Shown in pieces: positions 44,299-53,297 of a stretch of DNA of 64,000 nt. How positions within the stretch are numbered: position 1 is the stretch's first letter; every line of letters begins with the position of its first letter. The DNA is from Tolypothrix tenuis PCC 7101 (GTDB taxonomy: Bacteria > Cyanobacteriota > Cyanobacteriia > Cyanobacteriales > Nostocaceae). The stretch covers positions 6,028,979-6,092,978 of the forward strand of contig NZ_AP018248.1 of NCBI RefSeq assembly GCF_002368295.1, written 5' to 3'. The position numbers and the translations under genes were made by a program. The notes beneath the pieces were generated by a model. That model was not told the origin of the DNA and did no database searches. It saw only the letters and a program-made list of their open reading frames with translations.

Positions 44299-45261
44299 AT
44301 GTATCAGCAACTTTTTTGTAAAGTTGTGGATAATTTACCTAAGATAAGGGCTACTATCTGGCTTTCAGGATTAGCGATCGCACTATTCGGTACAGCCTGT
44401 ACTGCAACTCGTGAAAGTTCGTCTGCAATTCAACCCCTGACGGTTCCATCACCTCACAGCCAGCGAACTGAAAACGAACAAGCAGCCATCACAATGGCGG
44501 TGATTCCTTGGCAAGTTTCCTCTGAGCAAGAACAGAAACTGCAACCTTTGGCTGACTATTTAGGCAAAACCCTGAAGCGGCCTTTTCACTTTGAAATTAC
44601 CAAGAACTACGAAACAGCGGTTGAGTTATTAATTCAAGGGAAAGTAGATTTAGCCTACCTGGGGCCAAGTAGCTATATTGCGGCCCGCCTTCGAGATGCT
44701 CAAATTGAACCCCTGGTTTCACCAATTAATCAAGATACGAAGCGACCTTGGTACACATCTGTAATTATTGCTAGCAAAACTAGTGGTATTAAAACTTTAC
44801 AAGATTTACCAGGTAAACGCTTTGCTTTTGTCAGTAAGATATCTGCTTCTGGATATGTTGTCCCAATGGCTAAATTACAAGAATTGGGTATTAATCCTCA
44901 ACGAGATTTTCACTCAGTTGTTTTCTTGGGTAGCCATCATAAATCTAAGCAAGCTTTAATCAAAGGTGAAGTAGATGCGATCGCAGATGACAAGCGATCG
45001 TATACGCAACAAATTAAAGAAGGGAAAATTGATCCCAAAAAATACGCGATTATTTGGGAATCTGTTCCACTGCCTAGCATACCTATTGTTGCTGCTAGTA
45101 AAGTCTCTGTTGAACTCAAAGATCATTTGAAAAAGGCTTTGATTGATGCACCTGCAGGTTTAATCGACCCTAGCGGTGCTGTGGGAGTTGGCTATACTCT
45201 GGTGCAAGATTCCGATTATGACATTATTAGAGACTTTCAAAAGCGGGTTCCCACTCAATAG
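44299..45261 (+). CDS. PhnD-like phosphate/phosphonate-binding lipoprotein
   Basis: A periplasmic substrate-binding protein of 320 residues with a lipoprotein signal ending in the lipobox LFGTAC (Cys34). The PhnD-type features are MAVIPWQVSSEQEQKLQPLADYL, GKVDLAYLGPSSY and the GEVDAIADDKRSY loop. By family it binds phosphate, phosphite, phosphonate or related anions. No ABC permease or ATPase follows; instead a membrane histidine kinase begins 14 bases downstream, so it probably serves as the ligand-binding subunit of a sensor. ATG 44299 is chosen over the upstream 44221 because it places the signal peptide correctly and has AAAAGGA ahead. Confidence 0.8.
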   Translation: MYQQLFCKVVDNLPKIRATIWLSGLAIALFGTACTATRESSSAIQPLTVPSPHSQRTENEQAAITMAVIPWQVSSEQEQKLQPLADYLGKTLKRPFHFEITKNYETAVELLIQGKVDLAYLGPSSYIAARLRDAQIEPLVSPINQDTKRPWYTSVIIASKTSGIKTLQDLPGKRFAFVSKISASGYVVPMAKLQELGINPQRDFHSVVFLGSHHKSKQALIKGEVDAIADDKRSYTQQIKEGKIDPKKYAIIWESVPLPSIPIVAASKVSVELKDHLKKALIDAPAGLIDPSGAVGVGYTLVQDSDYDIIRDFQKRVPTQ

Positions 45262-45275
45262 AACGACAAAAAATT

Positions 45276-47489
45276 ATGCGAATTACGACCAAGTGTATTG
45301 GCTCGTCTTTAATTGTCGGAGGACTGGTTGTTTCTACTCTAGTTGGTGGTGACATCTTCATTAGGGGAGCTGAAACTACAGCCCAAGACACCCAAACCAA
45401 AAATGCTCAGGCTTTAACTACTATTTTGCGAATTAATGTTGCCTTAAATAATCAGGTAGCAGCGCTTAAAGATATGATTCTGCTGAGGCGTGATGCGGTA
45501 AATCTGCTGAAATACCAAGATGCATTATCGGCATTTATTACTAATTTATCTGAACTAGAAAATTTAAATCCAGGTGTAGCTGCAGAGTTAAATAAAATTC
45601 GCGATCGCCATCATCTTTTAGCTGAGGTAGTTACAGAACTCACGAGTCAATCGCAAATCGATAAACCTTTAGAATTAGCTCAATCACAGCAAGATTTTCG
45701 CGTAATTAATGCTTTTTCTCGTGATATTGAACTGTATTTAAATGTCTTAACTCAGAAACTTCAACAACAATATGCGCTAGACAAGCAAGAATTTGAGCGT
45801 TTCAAACATAATACCCAACTAGCAAGACAAATCATTATCTTGTCTATTTTATTAATTTTTATCGGGCAGTTATTCCTAATTCTCTTACCAGTAATTCGCT
45901 CAATTCAACAGCTACAACAGGGAGCAGTAATTCTTGGAAATGGCAATCTAGAATATCGCCTAAAGATTAAGACTCAAGATGAAATTGAAGAATTAGCAGA
46001 TGCATTTAACCAAATGTCTGCAACTTTAGCTGCATCTTATCGCTCACTGGAATTAAAGAAAGAACTTGCCGATCAAGCAAATCGTGCTAAGAGTGAGTTT
46101 TTAGCTAATATGAGCCACGAATTGCGAACTCCGTTGAACGGTATATTAGGTTATGCTCAAATTCTCCAACGAGATATTAGCATCACAACTAAACAACGGG
46201 ATGGCTTAAGGATTATTCACCAATGTGGCTCACATCTTTTAACATTAATTAACGATATTTTAGATTTATCTAAAATCGAAGCTCAAAAAATGGAACTTTC
46301 TTGTCATGATTTCCATTTTCCAGCATTTCTTCAAAGTGTTGTAGAAATTTGCCGCATTCGTGCAGAACAAAAAAGTCTCTCATTTATTTATCAACCTTCT
46401 GCCGATTTACCAACAGGTATATCAGCAGATGAAAAAAGGTTACGACAAGTATTAATTAATTTATTGAGTAATGCTATTAAATTCACTGAAACAGGCGGTG
46501 TACAGTTCACTGTGACTGTATTAGAAAAATCAACATTAAGTACAAAAATTCGCTGCCAAATTAGTGACACAGGAATTGGCATGAGCCAATCACAAACAGA
46601 GAAAATATTTTTACCTTTTGAGCAGGCTGGAGATACTCACAAACAATCTGAAGGTACTGGTTTAGGTTTGGCTATTAGCCAAAAAATTGTCAAATTAATG
46701 GGTAGTAAAATTCATGTAAAAAGCGAATTAAATCAAGGTAGTATCTTTTGGATGGATTTGGATTTACAGGAATCATTAGACTGGATGCAATCAGCCAGAA
46801 TGATAGCCGACGATAAAATTGTGGGCATTGCTAATGGTAAGCGGAAAGTTTTAATTGTCGATGATAAATGGGAAAACCGTTCTGTGATTGTCAATCTGCT
46901 CCAAGAAATTGGATTTGAAATTGCAGAAGCAACTAATGGTGAAGAAGCTTTAGAAAAAACTCTTCAATTTTTACCTGATTTAATCATTACAGACTTAGCA
47001 ATGCCTGTAATGGATGGCTTTGAATTGACACGTCGTCTCCGGAAATTACCTGAGTTTGAAAACTTAACTATTATTGTTTCATCTGCTAGCGTATTTGAAT
47101 CTGACGAACATAAAAGTATAGGAGTTGGTGCAGATGATTTCCTTCCTAAACCTGTGCAGATCGAAGATTTATTTTTGAAGTTACAGCAGTACTTACAAGT
47201 TGAATGGATTTATGAGTCGCTACAGTTAAAAGAAACTGTAGAAGTGATACCTGTGAATCCTCAAATTTCATTCAATGAATTAATTGCAATTCCATCTGAA
47301 GAACTTGAGCAGCTTTTTGAATTAGCGATGAGAGGAAATATTAAGGGTATTCGTGAGCAAGCAGAAAAGCTCAAACAATTAGATGAGAAATTTATACCTT
47401 TTGCTCAAGAGTTACTGCAACTGGCAAAAAGCTTTCAAATCGACAAAATCAAAGAGTTTATGCAGATATATCGAGGAACACAACAATGA
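45276..47489 (+). CDS. Membrane hybrid sensor histidine kinase
   Basis: A protein of 737 residues. A first membrane helix (about 8-28) and a second (about 188-210) bracket a mostly helical extracytoplasmic sensor of about 155 residues. HAMP, HisKA with the phospho-acceptor His281 in MSHELRTPLNG, HATPase_c (LLSNAIKFTETGG, DTGIGM, GTGLGLA) and a receiver domain with Asp573 (IITDLAMPVMDG) follow. A C-terminal helical region of about 100 residues could be an Hpt-like or regulatory tail but lacks a clear His motif. It is co-transcribed with the PhnD-like lipoprotein and overlaps the next kinase gene by four bases. Confidence 0.9.
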   Translation: MRITTKCIGSSLIVGGLVVSTLVGGDIFIRGAETTAQDTQTKNAQALTTILRINVALNNQVAALKDMILLRRDAVNLLKYQDALSAFITNLSELENLNPGVAAELNKIRDRHHLLAEVVTELTSQSQIDKPLELAQSQQDFRVINAFSRDIELYLNVLTQKLQQQYALDKQEFERFKHNTQLARQIIILSILLIFIGQLFLILLPVIRSIQQLQQGAVILGNGNLEYRLKIKTQDEIEELADAFNQMSATLAASYRSLELKKELADQANRAKSEFLANMSHELRTPLNGILGYAQILQRDISITTKQRDGLRIIHQCGSHLLTLINDILDLSKIEAQKMELSCHDFHFPAFLQSVVEICRIRAEQKSLSFIYQPSADLPTGISADEKRLRQVLINLLSNAIKFTETGGVQFTVTVLEKSTLSTKIRCQISDTGIGMSQSQTEKIFLPFEQAGDTHKQSEGTGLGLAISQKIVKLMGSKIHVKSELNQGSIFWMDLDLQESLDWMQSARMIADDKIVGIANGKRKVLIVDDKWENRSVIVNLLQEIGFEIAEATNGEEALEKTLQFLPDLIITDLAMPVMDGFELTRRLRKLPEFENLTIIVSSASVFESDEHKSIGVGADDFLPKPVQIEDLFLKLQQYLQVEWIYESLQLKETVEVIPVNPQISFNELIAIPSEELEQLFELAMRGNIKGIREQAEKLKQLDEKFIPFAQELLQLAKSFQIDKIKEFMQIYRGTQQ

Positions 47490-48874
47490 GTTTAGAAATT
47501 GTAGAAATAGGGGTAATTTTGATTGTTGATGATAACCCCAATAATTTAGAAGTTTTATCAGAATCCTTGATGGATACAGGCTGGGAAATCTTAGTGGCTG
47601 TGAATGGTGAAGGCGCGATCGCTCAAGCTGAATATGCTCACCCTGATATTATTCTCTTAGATGTAATGATGCCAGGTATTGATGGATTTACTACCTGCGA
47701 TCGCTTAAAATCAAATCCCATAACTGCTGATATTCCCATTATCTTTATGACGGCTCTTTCGGAAACTGTCGATAAAGTTAAAGGCTTAAATTTGGGAGCG
47801 GTAGACTATATTACCAAGCCATTCGAGCAACAAGAAGTATTAGCACGTGTGCAAACTCATTTAAAAATTCGTCATCTCACCAAGCAACTGCAAACTCAGA
47901 ATCAGCAATTGCAACAAGAAGTAGCAGAACGTCTATTAGCAGAAGCGAAATTACAAAGCCTGACTAAAGATTTAGAACAACGGGTAGAAGAGAGAACATC
48001 TCAACTTTCTCATGCTTTATCTCATCTTCAGCAAACTCAGGTAAACCTGATACAACGAGAAAAAATGTCTGCTTTAGGTGAATTAGTCGCCGGAATTGCT
48101 CATGAAATTAATAATCCTGTCAACTTTATTTTAGGCAATCTTGGTCATGCTTCTGAATATACTCAAAGTTTTATTGAATTATTAAATCTCTATCAAAAAT
48201 ATTATCCCGAACCAGTAGATGAAATAGTCGATAAAATCGATGAAATCGATTTGAATTATTTGATATGCGACTTTCCAGAAATCATTTTATCCATGCATAA
48301 AGGCACAAAGCGCATGGCGCAAATGATTCGCGCACTCAGGCATTTTTCTCGCCGCGATGATGCAAGCGCTGAACCGACAAATATTCATGAAGGTATCGAC
48401 AGTACATTATTAATTTTGCAATATCGTCTCAAAGCTAACCCAGAACGTCCAGCCATTCAAATAATTAAAGATTATGATACTTTACCGCTAGTAGAATGTT
48501 TTCCTGGCCCCTTAAACCAAGTTTTTATGAACCTTTTGGCTAATGCTATTGATGCCATTGAGGAATCATTTGTCAAAAGTGATTCTTCATTGGTAGAGTA
48601 CACAGGAAAAATTACAATTCGTACTAGCGTACTAGAACAGCGCTCAGTAGTAGTGATTCAAATTGCTGACAATGGAATTGGCATGACAGAAGAGGTTAAA
48701 CAACGTTTAGCTGAACCAATGTTTACCACTAAACCTGTAGGTAAAGGAACCGGATTAGGTTTGTCTATTAGTCGCCAAATTATTGAAGAACAACATCAAG
48801 GAGCAATTTCATTTGTGTCTGAACTAGGAAAAGGGACAGAATTTTCCATTGAAATTCCTGTGGTAAAAAATTAG
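47486..48874 (+). CDS. Response-regulator/histidine-kinase fusion
   Basis: A cytosolic protein of 462 residues: a receiver domain with phospho-acceptor Asp59 (IILLDVMMPGIDG), a coiled coil (about 125-185), HisKA with His206 in GIAHEINNPVNF and a HATPase_c domain (LLANAIDAIEES, DNGIGM, GTGLGLSISRQI). The order REC-HisKA-HATPase suits the second stage of a phosphorelay. It overlaps the upstream hybrid kinase gene by four bases, so the two are coupled and probably act on each other. There is no output domain and no DNA-binding gene nearby. The kinase core resembles that of the multi-GAF kinase at 1973. Confidence 0.9.
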   Translation: MSLEIVEIGVILIVDDNPNNLEVLSESLMDTGWEILVAVNGEGAIAQAEYAHPDIILLDVMMPGIDGFTTCDRLKSNPITADIPIIFMTALSETVDKVKGLNLGAVDYITKPFEQQEVLARVQTHLKIRHLTKQLQTQNQQLQQEVAERLLAEAKLQSLTKDLEQRVEERTSQLSHALSHLQQTQVNLIQREKMSALGELVAGIAHEINNPVNFILGNLGHASEYTQSFIELLNLYQKYYPEPVDEIVDKIDEIDLNYLICDFPEIILSMHKGTKRMAQMIRALRHFSRRDDASAEPTNIHEGIDSTLLILQYRLKANPERPAIQIIKDYDTLPLVECFPGPLNQVFMNLLANAIDAIEESFVKSDSSLVEYTGKITIRTSVLEQRSVVVIQIADNGIGMTEEVKQRLAEPMFTTKPVGKGTGLGLSISRQIIEEQHQGAISFVSELGKGTEFSIEIPVVKN

Positions 48875-48884
48875 GTATTTGTCA

Positions 48885-49003
48885 TTTGGTAATGGGTAAT
48901 GGGTAATGGGTAATGGGTAATGGGTAATTGGTAATTGGTAATTGGTAATTGGTAATTGGTAATTGGTAATTGGTAATTGGTAATTGGTAATTGGTAATTG
49001 GTG
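48885..49003. repeat. Long heptamer array (TGGGTAA/TGGTAAT)
   Basis: About seventeen near-perfect seven-base units, first GGGTAAT and then TGGTAAT, start ten bases after the kinase stop. AATTTTG tandems and GGGGATAAGG/CCCCATTACC units continue to about 49220. Reading frames across these on the minus strand (PITNYQL repeats) are not genes. Confidence 0.85.
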
Positions 49004-49222
49004 ATTGCTGTTTGTGAGAGGGAACGGGAAACAGTGTATTCTTTTGAATTTTGAATTGTTTTGTCTCCCTCATCCCCCTCATCTTCCCCAGTCCCCAGTC
49101 CCTTATCCCCATTACCCCTTATCCCCAGAGGGGGCCCCAAGTTCCCCAATCCTGAGGAGTTCTTTAATTTTGAATTTTGAATTTTGAATTTTGAATTGAT
49201 TTGTCCCCAATCCCTAATCCCC

Positions 49223-49840
49223 TCACGCTCCTTCAATGGCTGCTACAACACCAAAAATTAAAAATAAGCAGCCGCCAATTAAAGTTATTTGACGTTCTGA
49301 GATGCGTCCCGCAATTATTTTGCCACCGATGACTGCGATCGCAGCACAAATGGCGTGTCCTAATACTGCACCTACAGTCACCCCAATGGGATTATTACCT
49401 GCTGCTAGGGCAATGGTAGCAATTTGTGTGCGATCGCCCCACTCTGCCATGAATGTTAAGGTAAAGGCTTCGATTAAAATTGCCAGTGGGGTTTTGCGTT
49501 TGGGTAGTTGTGAATCTGCTTGCTTTACCGCAGCTTCCGCTTCTTCTACAACTTCCGTATCACAAGCCTTTGACATCTTACTACCTTGATACAGCAGCTT
49601 CAGACCAAAGGCAATAAACAAAGCAATTTCGGCATAATGAATATAAATTTTGGGCAACAAAGATATTGTTTGTCCCAGAACTACCGAAAGAATTGTCATT
49701 GCAGCTAAAGCAGCTGTCACCCCCAAGAAGACTAAGCGTCGGGGGTGACGCATTGACAAAATTACGGCGATAAAAAATGTTTTATCACCTAACTCGGAAA
49801 TTGTAATTAGTAATAAACCTGCGGTAAAAGCTGTTAGCAC
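49223..49840 (-). CDS. mnx: TMEM165/GDT1-family manganese exporter (Mnx-like)
   Basis: A membrane protein of 205 residues of the UPF0016/GDT1 family, with six helices in two repeats. Each repeat carries the cation motif ExGD(K/R)(S/T): SELGDKTFF in the first and AEWGDRTQIA in the second. The Synechocystis homologue Mnx exports Mn2+ from the cytoplasm to the thylakoid lumen or periplasm. The frame can be extended to 49951, but that stretch is the riboswitch leader. GTG 49840, preceded by AGGAGC, is the real start. The yybP-ykoY element upstream strongly supports manganese as substrate. Confidence 0.88.
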   Translation of the reverse strand: MLTAFTAGLLLITISELGDKTFFIAVILSMRHPRRLVFLGVTAALAAMTILSVVLGQTISLLPKIYIHYAEIALFIAFGLKLLYQGSKMSKACDTEVVEEAEAAVKQADSQLPKRKTPLAILIEAFTLTFMAEWGDRTQIATIALAAGNNPIGVTVGAVLGHAICAAIAVIGGKIIAGRISERQITLIGGCLFLIFGVVAAIEGA

Positions 49841-49889
49841 TCTTTCAAGCTCCTGAAAAATCGTTGACTGCGATGGAGCTTGATGAGAA

Positions 49890-50045
49890 CCAAAAGACCT
49901 CACCAAGCTCCACCCTTTTGGGTGTGAACTCGGTGAAGGTCTCGCTGCCAAATACTAAATACTTGTCATCTGAACCAGGCTCATCGCCAGTATGTTGACT
50001 CAGATGGGCTGGCTTTTCATGCCAGCAGCTACTCCCCTTCTATAT
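49890..50045 (-). promoter_or_regulatory. yybP-ykoY manganese riboswitch
   Basis: Read on the minus strand, the leader opens with AAGGGGAGTAGCTGC, continues with GAGTCAACATACTGGC, and closes with a long hairpin in which GAGACCTTCACCGAG pairs with CTTGGTGAGGTCTTT. These three blocks and their order match the yybP-ykoY aptamer (Rfam RF00080), which senses Mn2+ and turns on exporters. It ends about 50 bases before the GTG start of the Mnx-like gene. The mode of control (terminator or ribosome-site masking) is not clear. Confidence 0.85.
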
Positions 50046-50142
50046 CAATCTGAATTGTATATTTGTCTTCGTAAAGAGTCAAGGCAATGTGCGATCGCCT
50101 CTTAATGGGGACTAGGAAAAGGCAGGGGGGCAGGGGGCAGGG

Positions 50143-50336
50143 CATTGGTGTCAACTTAACGTGAAACCCTCTTGGTTGCAAGGTTTCGCCCTCACCCTGT
50201 GCCCCTCTCCCACAGGGAGAAGGGAGCAAGAGATTTAGTTCCCCTTCTCCTGCGGGAGAAGGGGTTAGGGGATGAGGGCGCGAGGTATTTGTACAACGCC
50301 CGCCCTATATAGCTTTTAGCTTAAGTTGACACAGGT
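50143..50336. mobile_element. MITE-like repeat R5, nearly complete copy
   Basis: Starts CATTGGTGTCAACTTAACG and ends GCTTTTAGCTTAAGTTGACAC, inverted at the ends. The interior carries CCCTCACCCTGTGCCCC, two GAGAAGG...CCTTCTC palindromes and TTGTACAACGCCCGCCC. Together with low-complexity GGCAGGGGG flanks it fills the gap between the riboswitch and the helicase gene. Confidence 0.75.
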
Positions 50337-50405
50337 GGGGGCAGGGAGACAAGGGGAGAAATTATTTTACCCATTACCAATGCCCAATGCCCAATGCCCA
50401 ATGCC

Positions 50406-53075
50406 CTATTCCACTACTTCATTCACAGGGAATCTATCAATTAACTGCATAGCGCGGTAAGCATTGCGCTGCAATGACTCTGGCAAATTCGGTACATGGG
50501 GAATTTGAGATAATAAATCCAAAGTCCGGCGTAATATTCTGACCACATCACCTTCATCTAAGGTCGTATTTCCACATAGTTCTGTCCACTCAATTCCTAA
50601 CGCCCATTGTTCTACGAGAGCAATTAACTCAAACTCTAACCATATAGGCAGCGCCACGTTATACCGCCGTTGGATTTGAAACATCTGGCGGCGAATTCCT
50701 CGCAGTTTTGCTAAAGCATCTACAACTTGATTGCTGATGTCAAACCGCACTTTGCTATCAGGGCGAGGAGTTTCTGTAACTAAAGCTGCAACTGCGGCTG
50801 CTAAATGGTGCGGATCTAAATTATTTAATTCACCACTAGCTAATACCAAACCTAGCCACAATTCATTCTCTCCCCGGATAGCAGCAGCAACTTGCCCTAA
50901 TGCTGTGGGTACTAAGTTATCTAAACAGCCAAAATGCTGCAAAATTTCAATTAAATTGAGAAACTCTTCCCAATGATGTTGGGATTGTTGCTCAACTTGC
51001 TCTTGCAATAGTTGCAGTTCGGCTTCTAGTTCTACATAACGTGCCCGACGTTTAAAAATAGCGCCAGCATTACCCGATTGATACACAGGATGAGCTTCTA
51101 ATTGCTCTTGTACAGCAGTTACACGGCTGAGTTGTTCTGCAACTTCCGGAGCCATATATAAAGATTCCTCTGGTTGCGGAATTCTTTGGGCAATAGCTGC
51201 TGTTTGTGCGTCACCACGGTATATCTGTCCTGGTTTAAATAATAGTTCCGGTGGTGGCAAAATCTCTGGTGGGATATCAATTCGTGGTAATTCGGCATAC
51301 AAATCCACGATATCTTCGGTTGTGCCTACATACCATCGATTATCTCGTCCCAAGCAAACCAAGTAAGGTGTTTGCTCACCAGAAGTTTTACCAATTAACA
51401 CTGCTGTAATTGGTGTAGGAACTGTAATGTTTTTGCCCTTGATACTCAGCATTGTCCCAGAGACAGCAAAGCCCAACATCATTGCTAATTGCTCTTGTCT
51501 GTCTTCCTGTGCTTGCTGTTGCAGAGTTTTTAATAATTGCCGTTCTACTTTCAGGCGTTGGCGCAATTTCTCATACACAGCCAGTTCATTTTCATCAACT
51601 GCGGCGATTTGCTCTTGCAGTTGATTTAATTGGGCTTGCAGTTCAGCAATCTCATCGTAATTTGGCTGTAAATGCAGAGTTGCCATGTACTGCCCAAAAC
51701 TGCGTTCGATCAGTTCTCTAGTTTGGTCTAAGGTATGGGTTTGCAGGAGATTCAGTACCATCCCGTAGCTGGGGGTAAACTGGCTAACTAGAGGATCTGG
51801 TTTGGATGTTGCTAAATACGCTGCTTCTTTGGAACCTTCAAAGGGGGTTTGGACTGTAACTACATGACCTTGTAAATCCATGCCACGCCGACCAGCACGT
51901 CCTGCCATTTGCAAGAATTCGGAAGCGTTCAACAGGCGATGTCCGGTGTCGGTACGCTTGGAAAGAGTGGAAATTACAGTGGTACGGGCGGGCATATTAA
52001 TTCCCGCAGCTAGTGTTTCGGTGGCAAATACAACCTTAATTAGCCCCTGCTGGAATAATTCTTCTACTAGCACTTTCCAAGCAGGTAAAATTCCCGCATG
52101 GTGAGCCGCAATGCCGCGATAGAGAGGCGCAATTTGTCCCGAACGCCCCGCTTCGGGGTTGCGGCTTAAAAAATCATCTATTTGGCGGCGCAAAATTTGG
52201 GATTCATCATTATTTACCAGCCATAAATCACCCACCTCTGCCACAGCTTTATCACATCCCCGCCGACTGAAGATAAAGTAAATGGCGGGTAGCATATCCC
52301 GTTGCTGTAGCTGATTCAAGGTATAAATTATGCTGGGCGCTTCTGGCCTACCACCTTTGCCCCTGTCTGCTGGTCGCCTTTTTCCCCTATTAGCTAGGCG
52401 GGGGTTAATTTTGTTTTTGCTGTCGTTGAGTAGGGGGAACAATCCTTTGGGATTGCAAAAATGAAATTCTAAAGGTACGGGGCGAAAATCGGAGTAAATC
52501 AGGTCAGTGGGCCCGTGAACGCGATTTAGCCAATCGGTGAGCTGATCGCTATTGGCAACCGTTGCCGACAGTGCCACCAATTGCACTTCCCGGGGACAAT
52601 AGATAATAGATTCTTCCCAAACTGTTCCGCGTTGGCGATCGTTCATGTAGTGGCACTCATCTAGTACCACCGCTTCCACATCTACTAAAGAGATGCCAAC
52701 TTGCCCTATGGGTGTGCCATAGAGCATATTGCGGAAGATTTCTGTCGTCATCACCAAAATCGGTGCTTCTCTGTTAATGGAAGCATCTCCAGTTAACAGA
52801 CCGACCTGCTCAAACCCAAATTTTTCGCGGAAATCACGTAACTTTTGATTCGACAGCGCCTTTAAAGGAGTAGTGTAAAATACGCGTTTGCCTCGCGCCA
52901 GAGCACGATAAATAGCGTATTCACCCACCAACGTTTTGCCCGAACCTGTAGGCGCACAAACGACTACAGAACGACCAGCATTGAGGGACGCGATCGCATC
53001 TTTTTGGAATTGATCTAGATGAAAAGGAAATATTGACTCTAGGTCAACTTCTTGGGACGGTGCGGGATAGTTCAC
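50406..53075 (-). CDS. Ski2/Mtr4-like DExH RNA helicase
   Basis: A protein of 889 residues. Motif I is APTGSGKT, Ia TPLKALSNQK, II DECHYMND, III SATVAN and VI QMAGRAGRRGMD, with Ski2-like features. A long coiled coil (about 470-540) and a C-terminal DSHCT-like region (about 730-880) follow, as in Mtr4/Ski2 and the plant chloroplast helicase ISE2. It is presumably an RNA helicase in RNA processing or decay. A basic Gly/Arg-rich insert (NRGKRRPADRGKGGRP, about residues 225-240) interrupts the helicase core. It starts at ATG 53075, immediately downstream of repeat DNA. Confidence 0.9.
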   Translation of the reverse strand: MNYPAPSQEVDLESIFPFHLDQFQKDAIASLNAGRSVVVCAPTGSGKTLVGEYAIYRALARGKRVFYTTPLKALSNQKLRDFREKFGFEQVGLLTGDASINREAPILVMTTEIFRNMLYGTPIGQVGISLVDVEAVVLDECHYMNDRQRGTVWEESIIYCPREVQLVALSATVANSDQLTDWLNRVHGPTDLIYSDFRPVPLEFHFCNPKGLFPLLNDSKNKINPRLANRGKRRPADRGKGGRPEAPSIIYTLNQLQQRDMLPAIYFIFSRRGCDKAVAEVGDLWLVNNDESQILRRQIDDFLSRNPEAGRSGQIAPLYRGIAAHHAGILPAWKVLVEELFQQGLIKVVFATETLAAGINMPARTTVISTLSKRTDTGHRLLNASEFLQMAGRAGRRGMDLQGHVVTVQTPFEGSKEAAYLATSKPDPLVSQFTPSYGMVLNLLQTHTLDQTRELIERSFGQYMATLHLQPNYDEIAELQAQLNQLQEQIAAVDENELAVYEKLRQRLKVERQLLKTLQQQAQEDRQEQLAMMLGFAVSGTMLSIKGKNITVPTPITAVLIGKTSGEQTPYLVCLGRDNRWYVGTTEDIVDLYAELPRIDIPPEILPPPELLFKPGQIYRGDAQTAAIAQRIPQPEESLYMAPEVAEQLSRVTAVQEQLEAHPVYQSGNAGAIFKRRARYVELEAELQLLQEQVEQQSQHHWEEFLNLIEILQHFGCLDNLVPTALGQVAAAIRGENELWLGLVLASGELNNLDPHHLAAAVAALVTETPRPDSKVRFDISNQVVDALAKLRGIRRQMFQIQRRYNVALPIWLEFELIALVEQWALGIEWTELCGNTTLDEGDVVRILRRTLDLLSQIPHVPNLPESLQRNAYRAMQLIDRFPVNEVVE

Positions 53076-53129
53076 TCAATCAAATTTGCAACCAGACTGT
53101 CTACTATATTAACGGCTATTTTGTCAACT

Positions 53130-53292
53130 TTGGAATGGGGCATGGGGGATTGGGCATAGGGCATGGGGCATAGGGCATGGGGTAATGGGTAATTGGTAAT
53201 GGGTAATTGCTTTTCTCCCCTGCTCCCTGCTCCCTGCCCCCTGCCCCCTGCTCCCTGCTCCCTGCTCCCTGCTCCCTGCCCCCTTGCCTCTT
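53130..53292. repeat. Low-complexity repeats between helicase and proC
   Basis: GGGCAT-type units at 53137-53185, TAATGGGTAATTGG at 53183-53208, then more than ten CTCCCTGC/CCCCCTGC units at 53215-53285. Minus-strand frames across them (Gly-Ala-Gly-Ser repeats) are artefacts. Confidence 0.85.
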
Positions 53293-53297
53293 CCCCC

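Noticed and set aside
48871..49236. Minus-strand frames with PITNYQL repeats
   Set aside because: Pure heptamer-array translation.
49841..49951. N-terminal extension of the Mnx-like exporter
   Set aside because: The codons lie in the riboswitch hairpin; GTG 49840 has a good ribosome site and places the first membrane helix normally.
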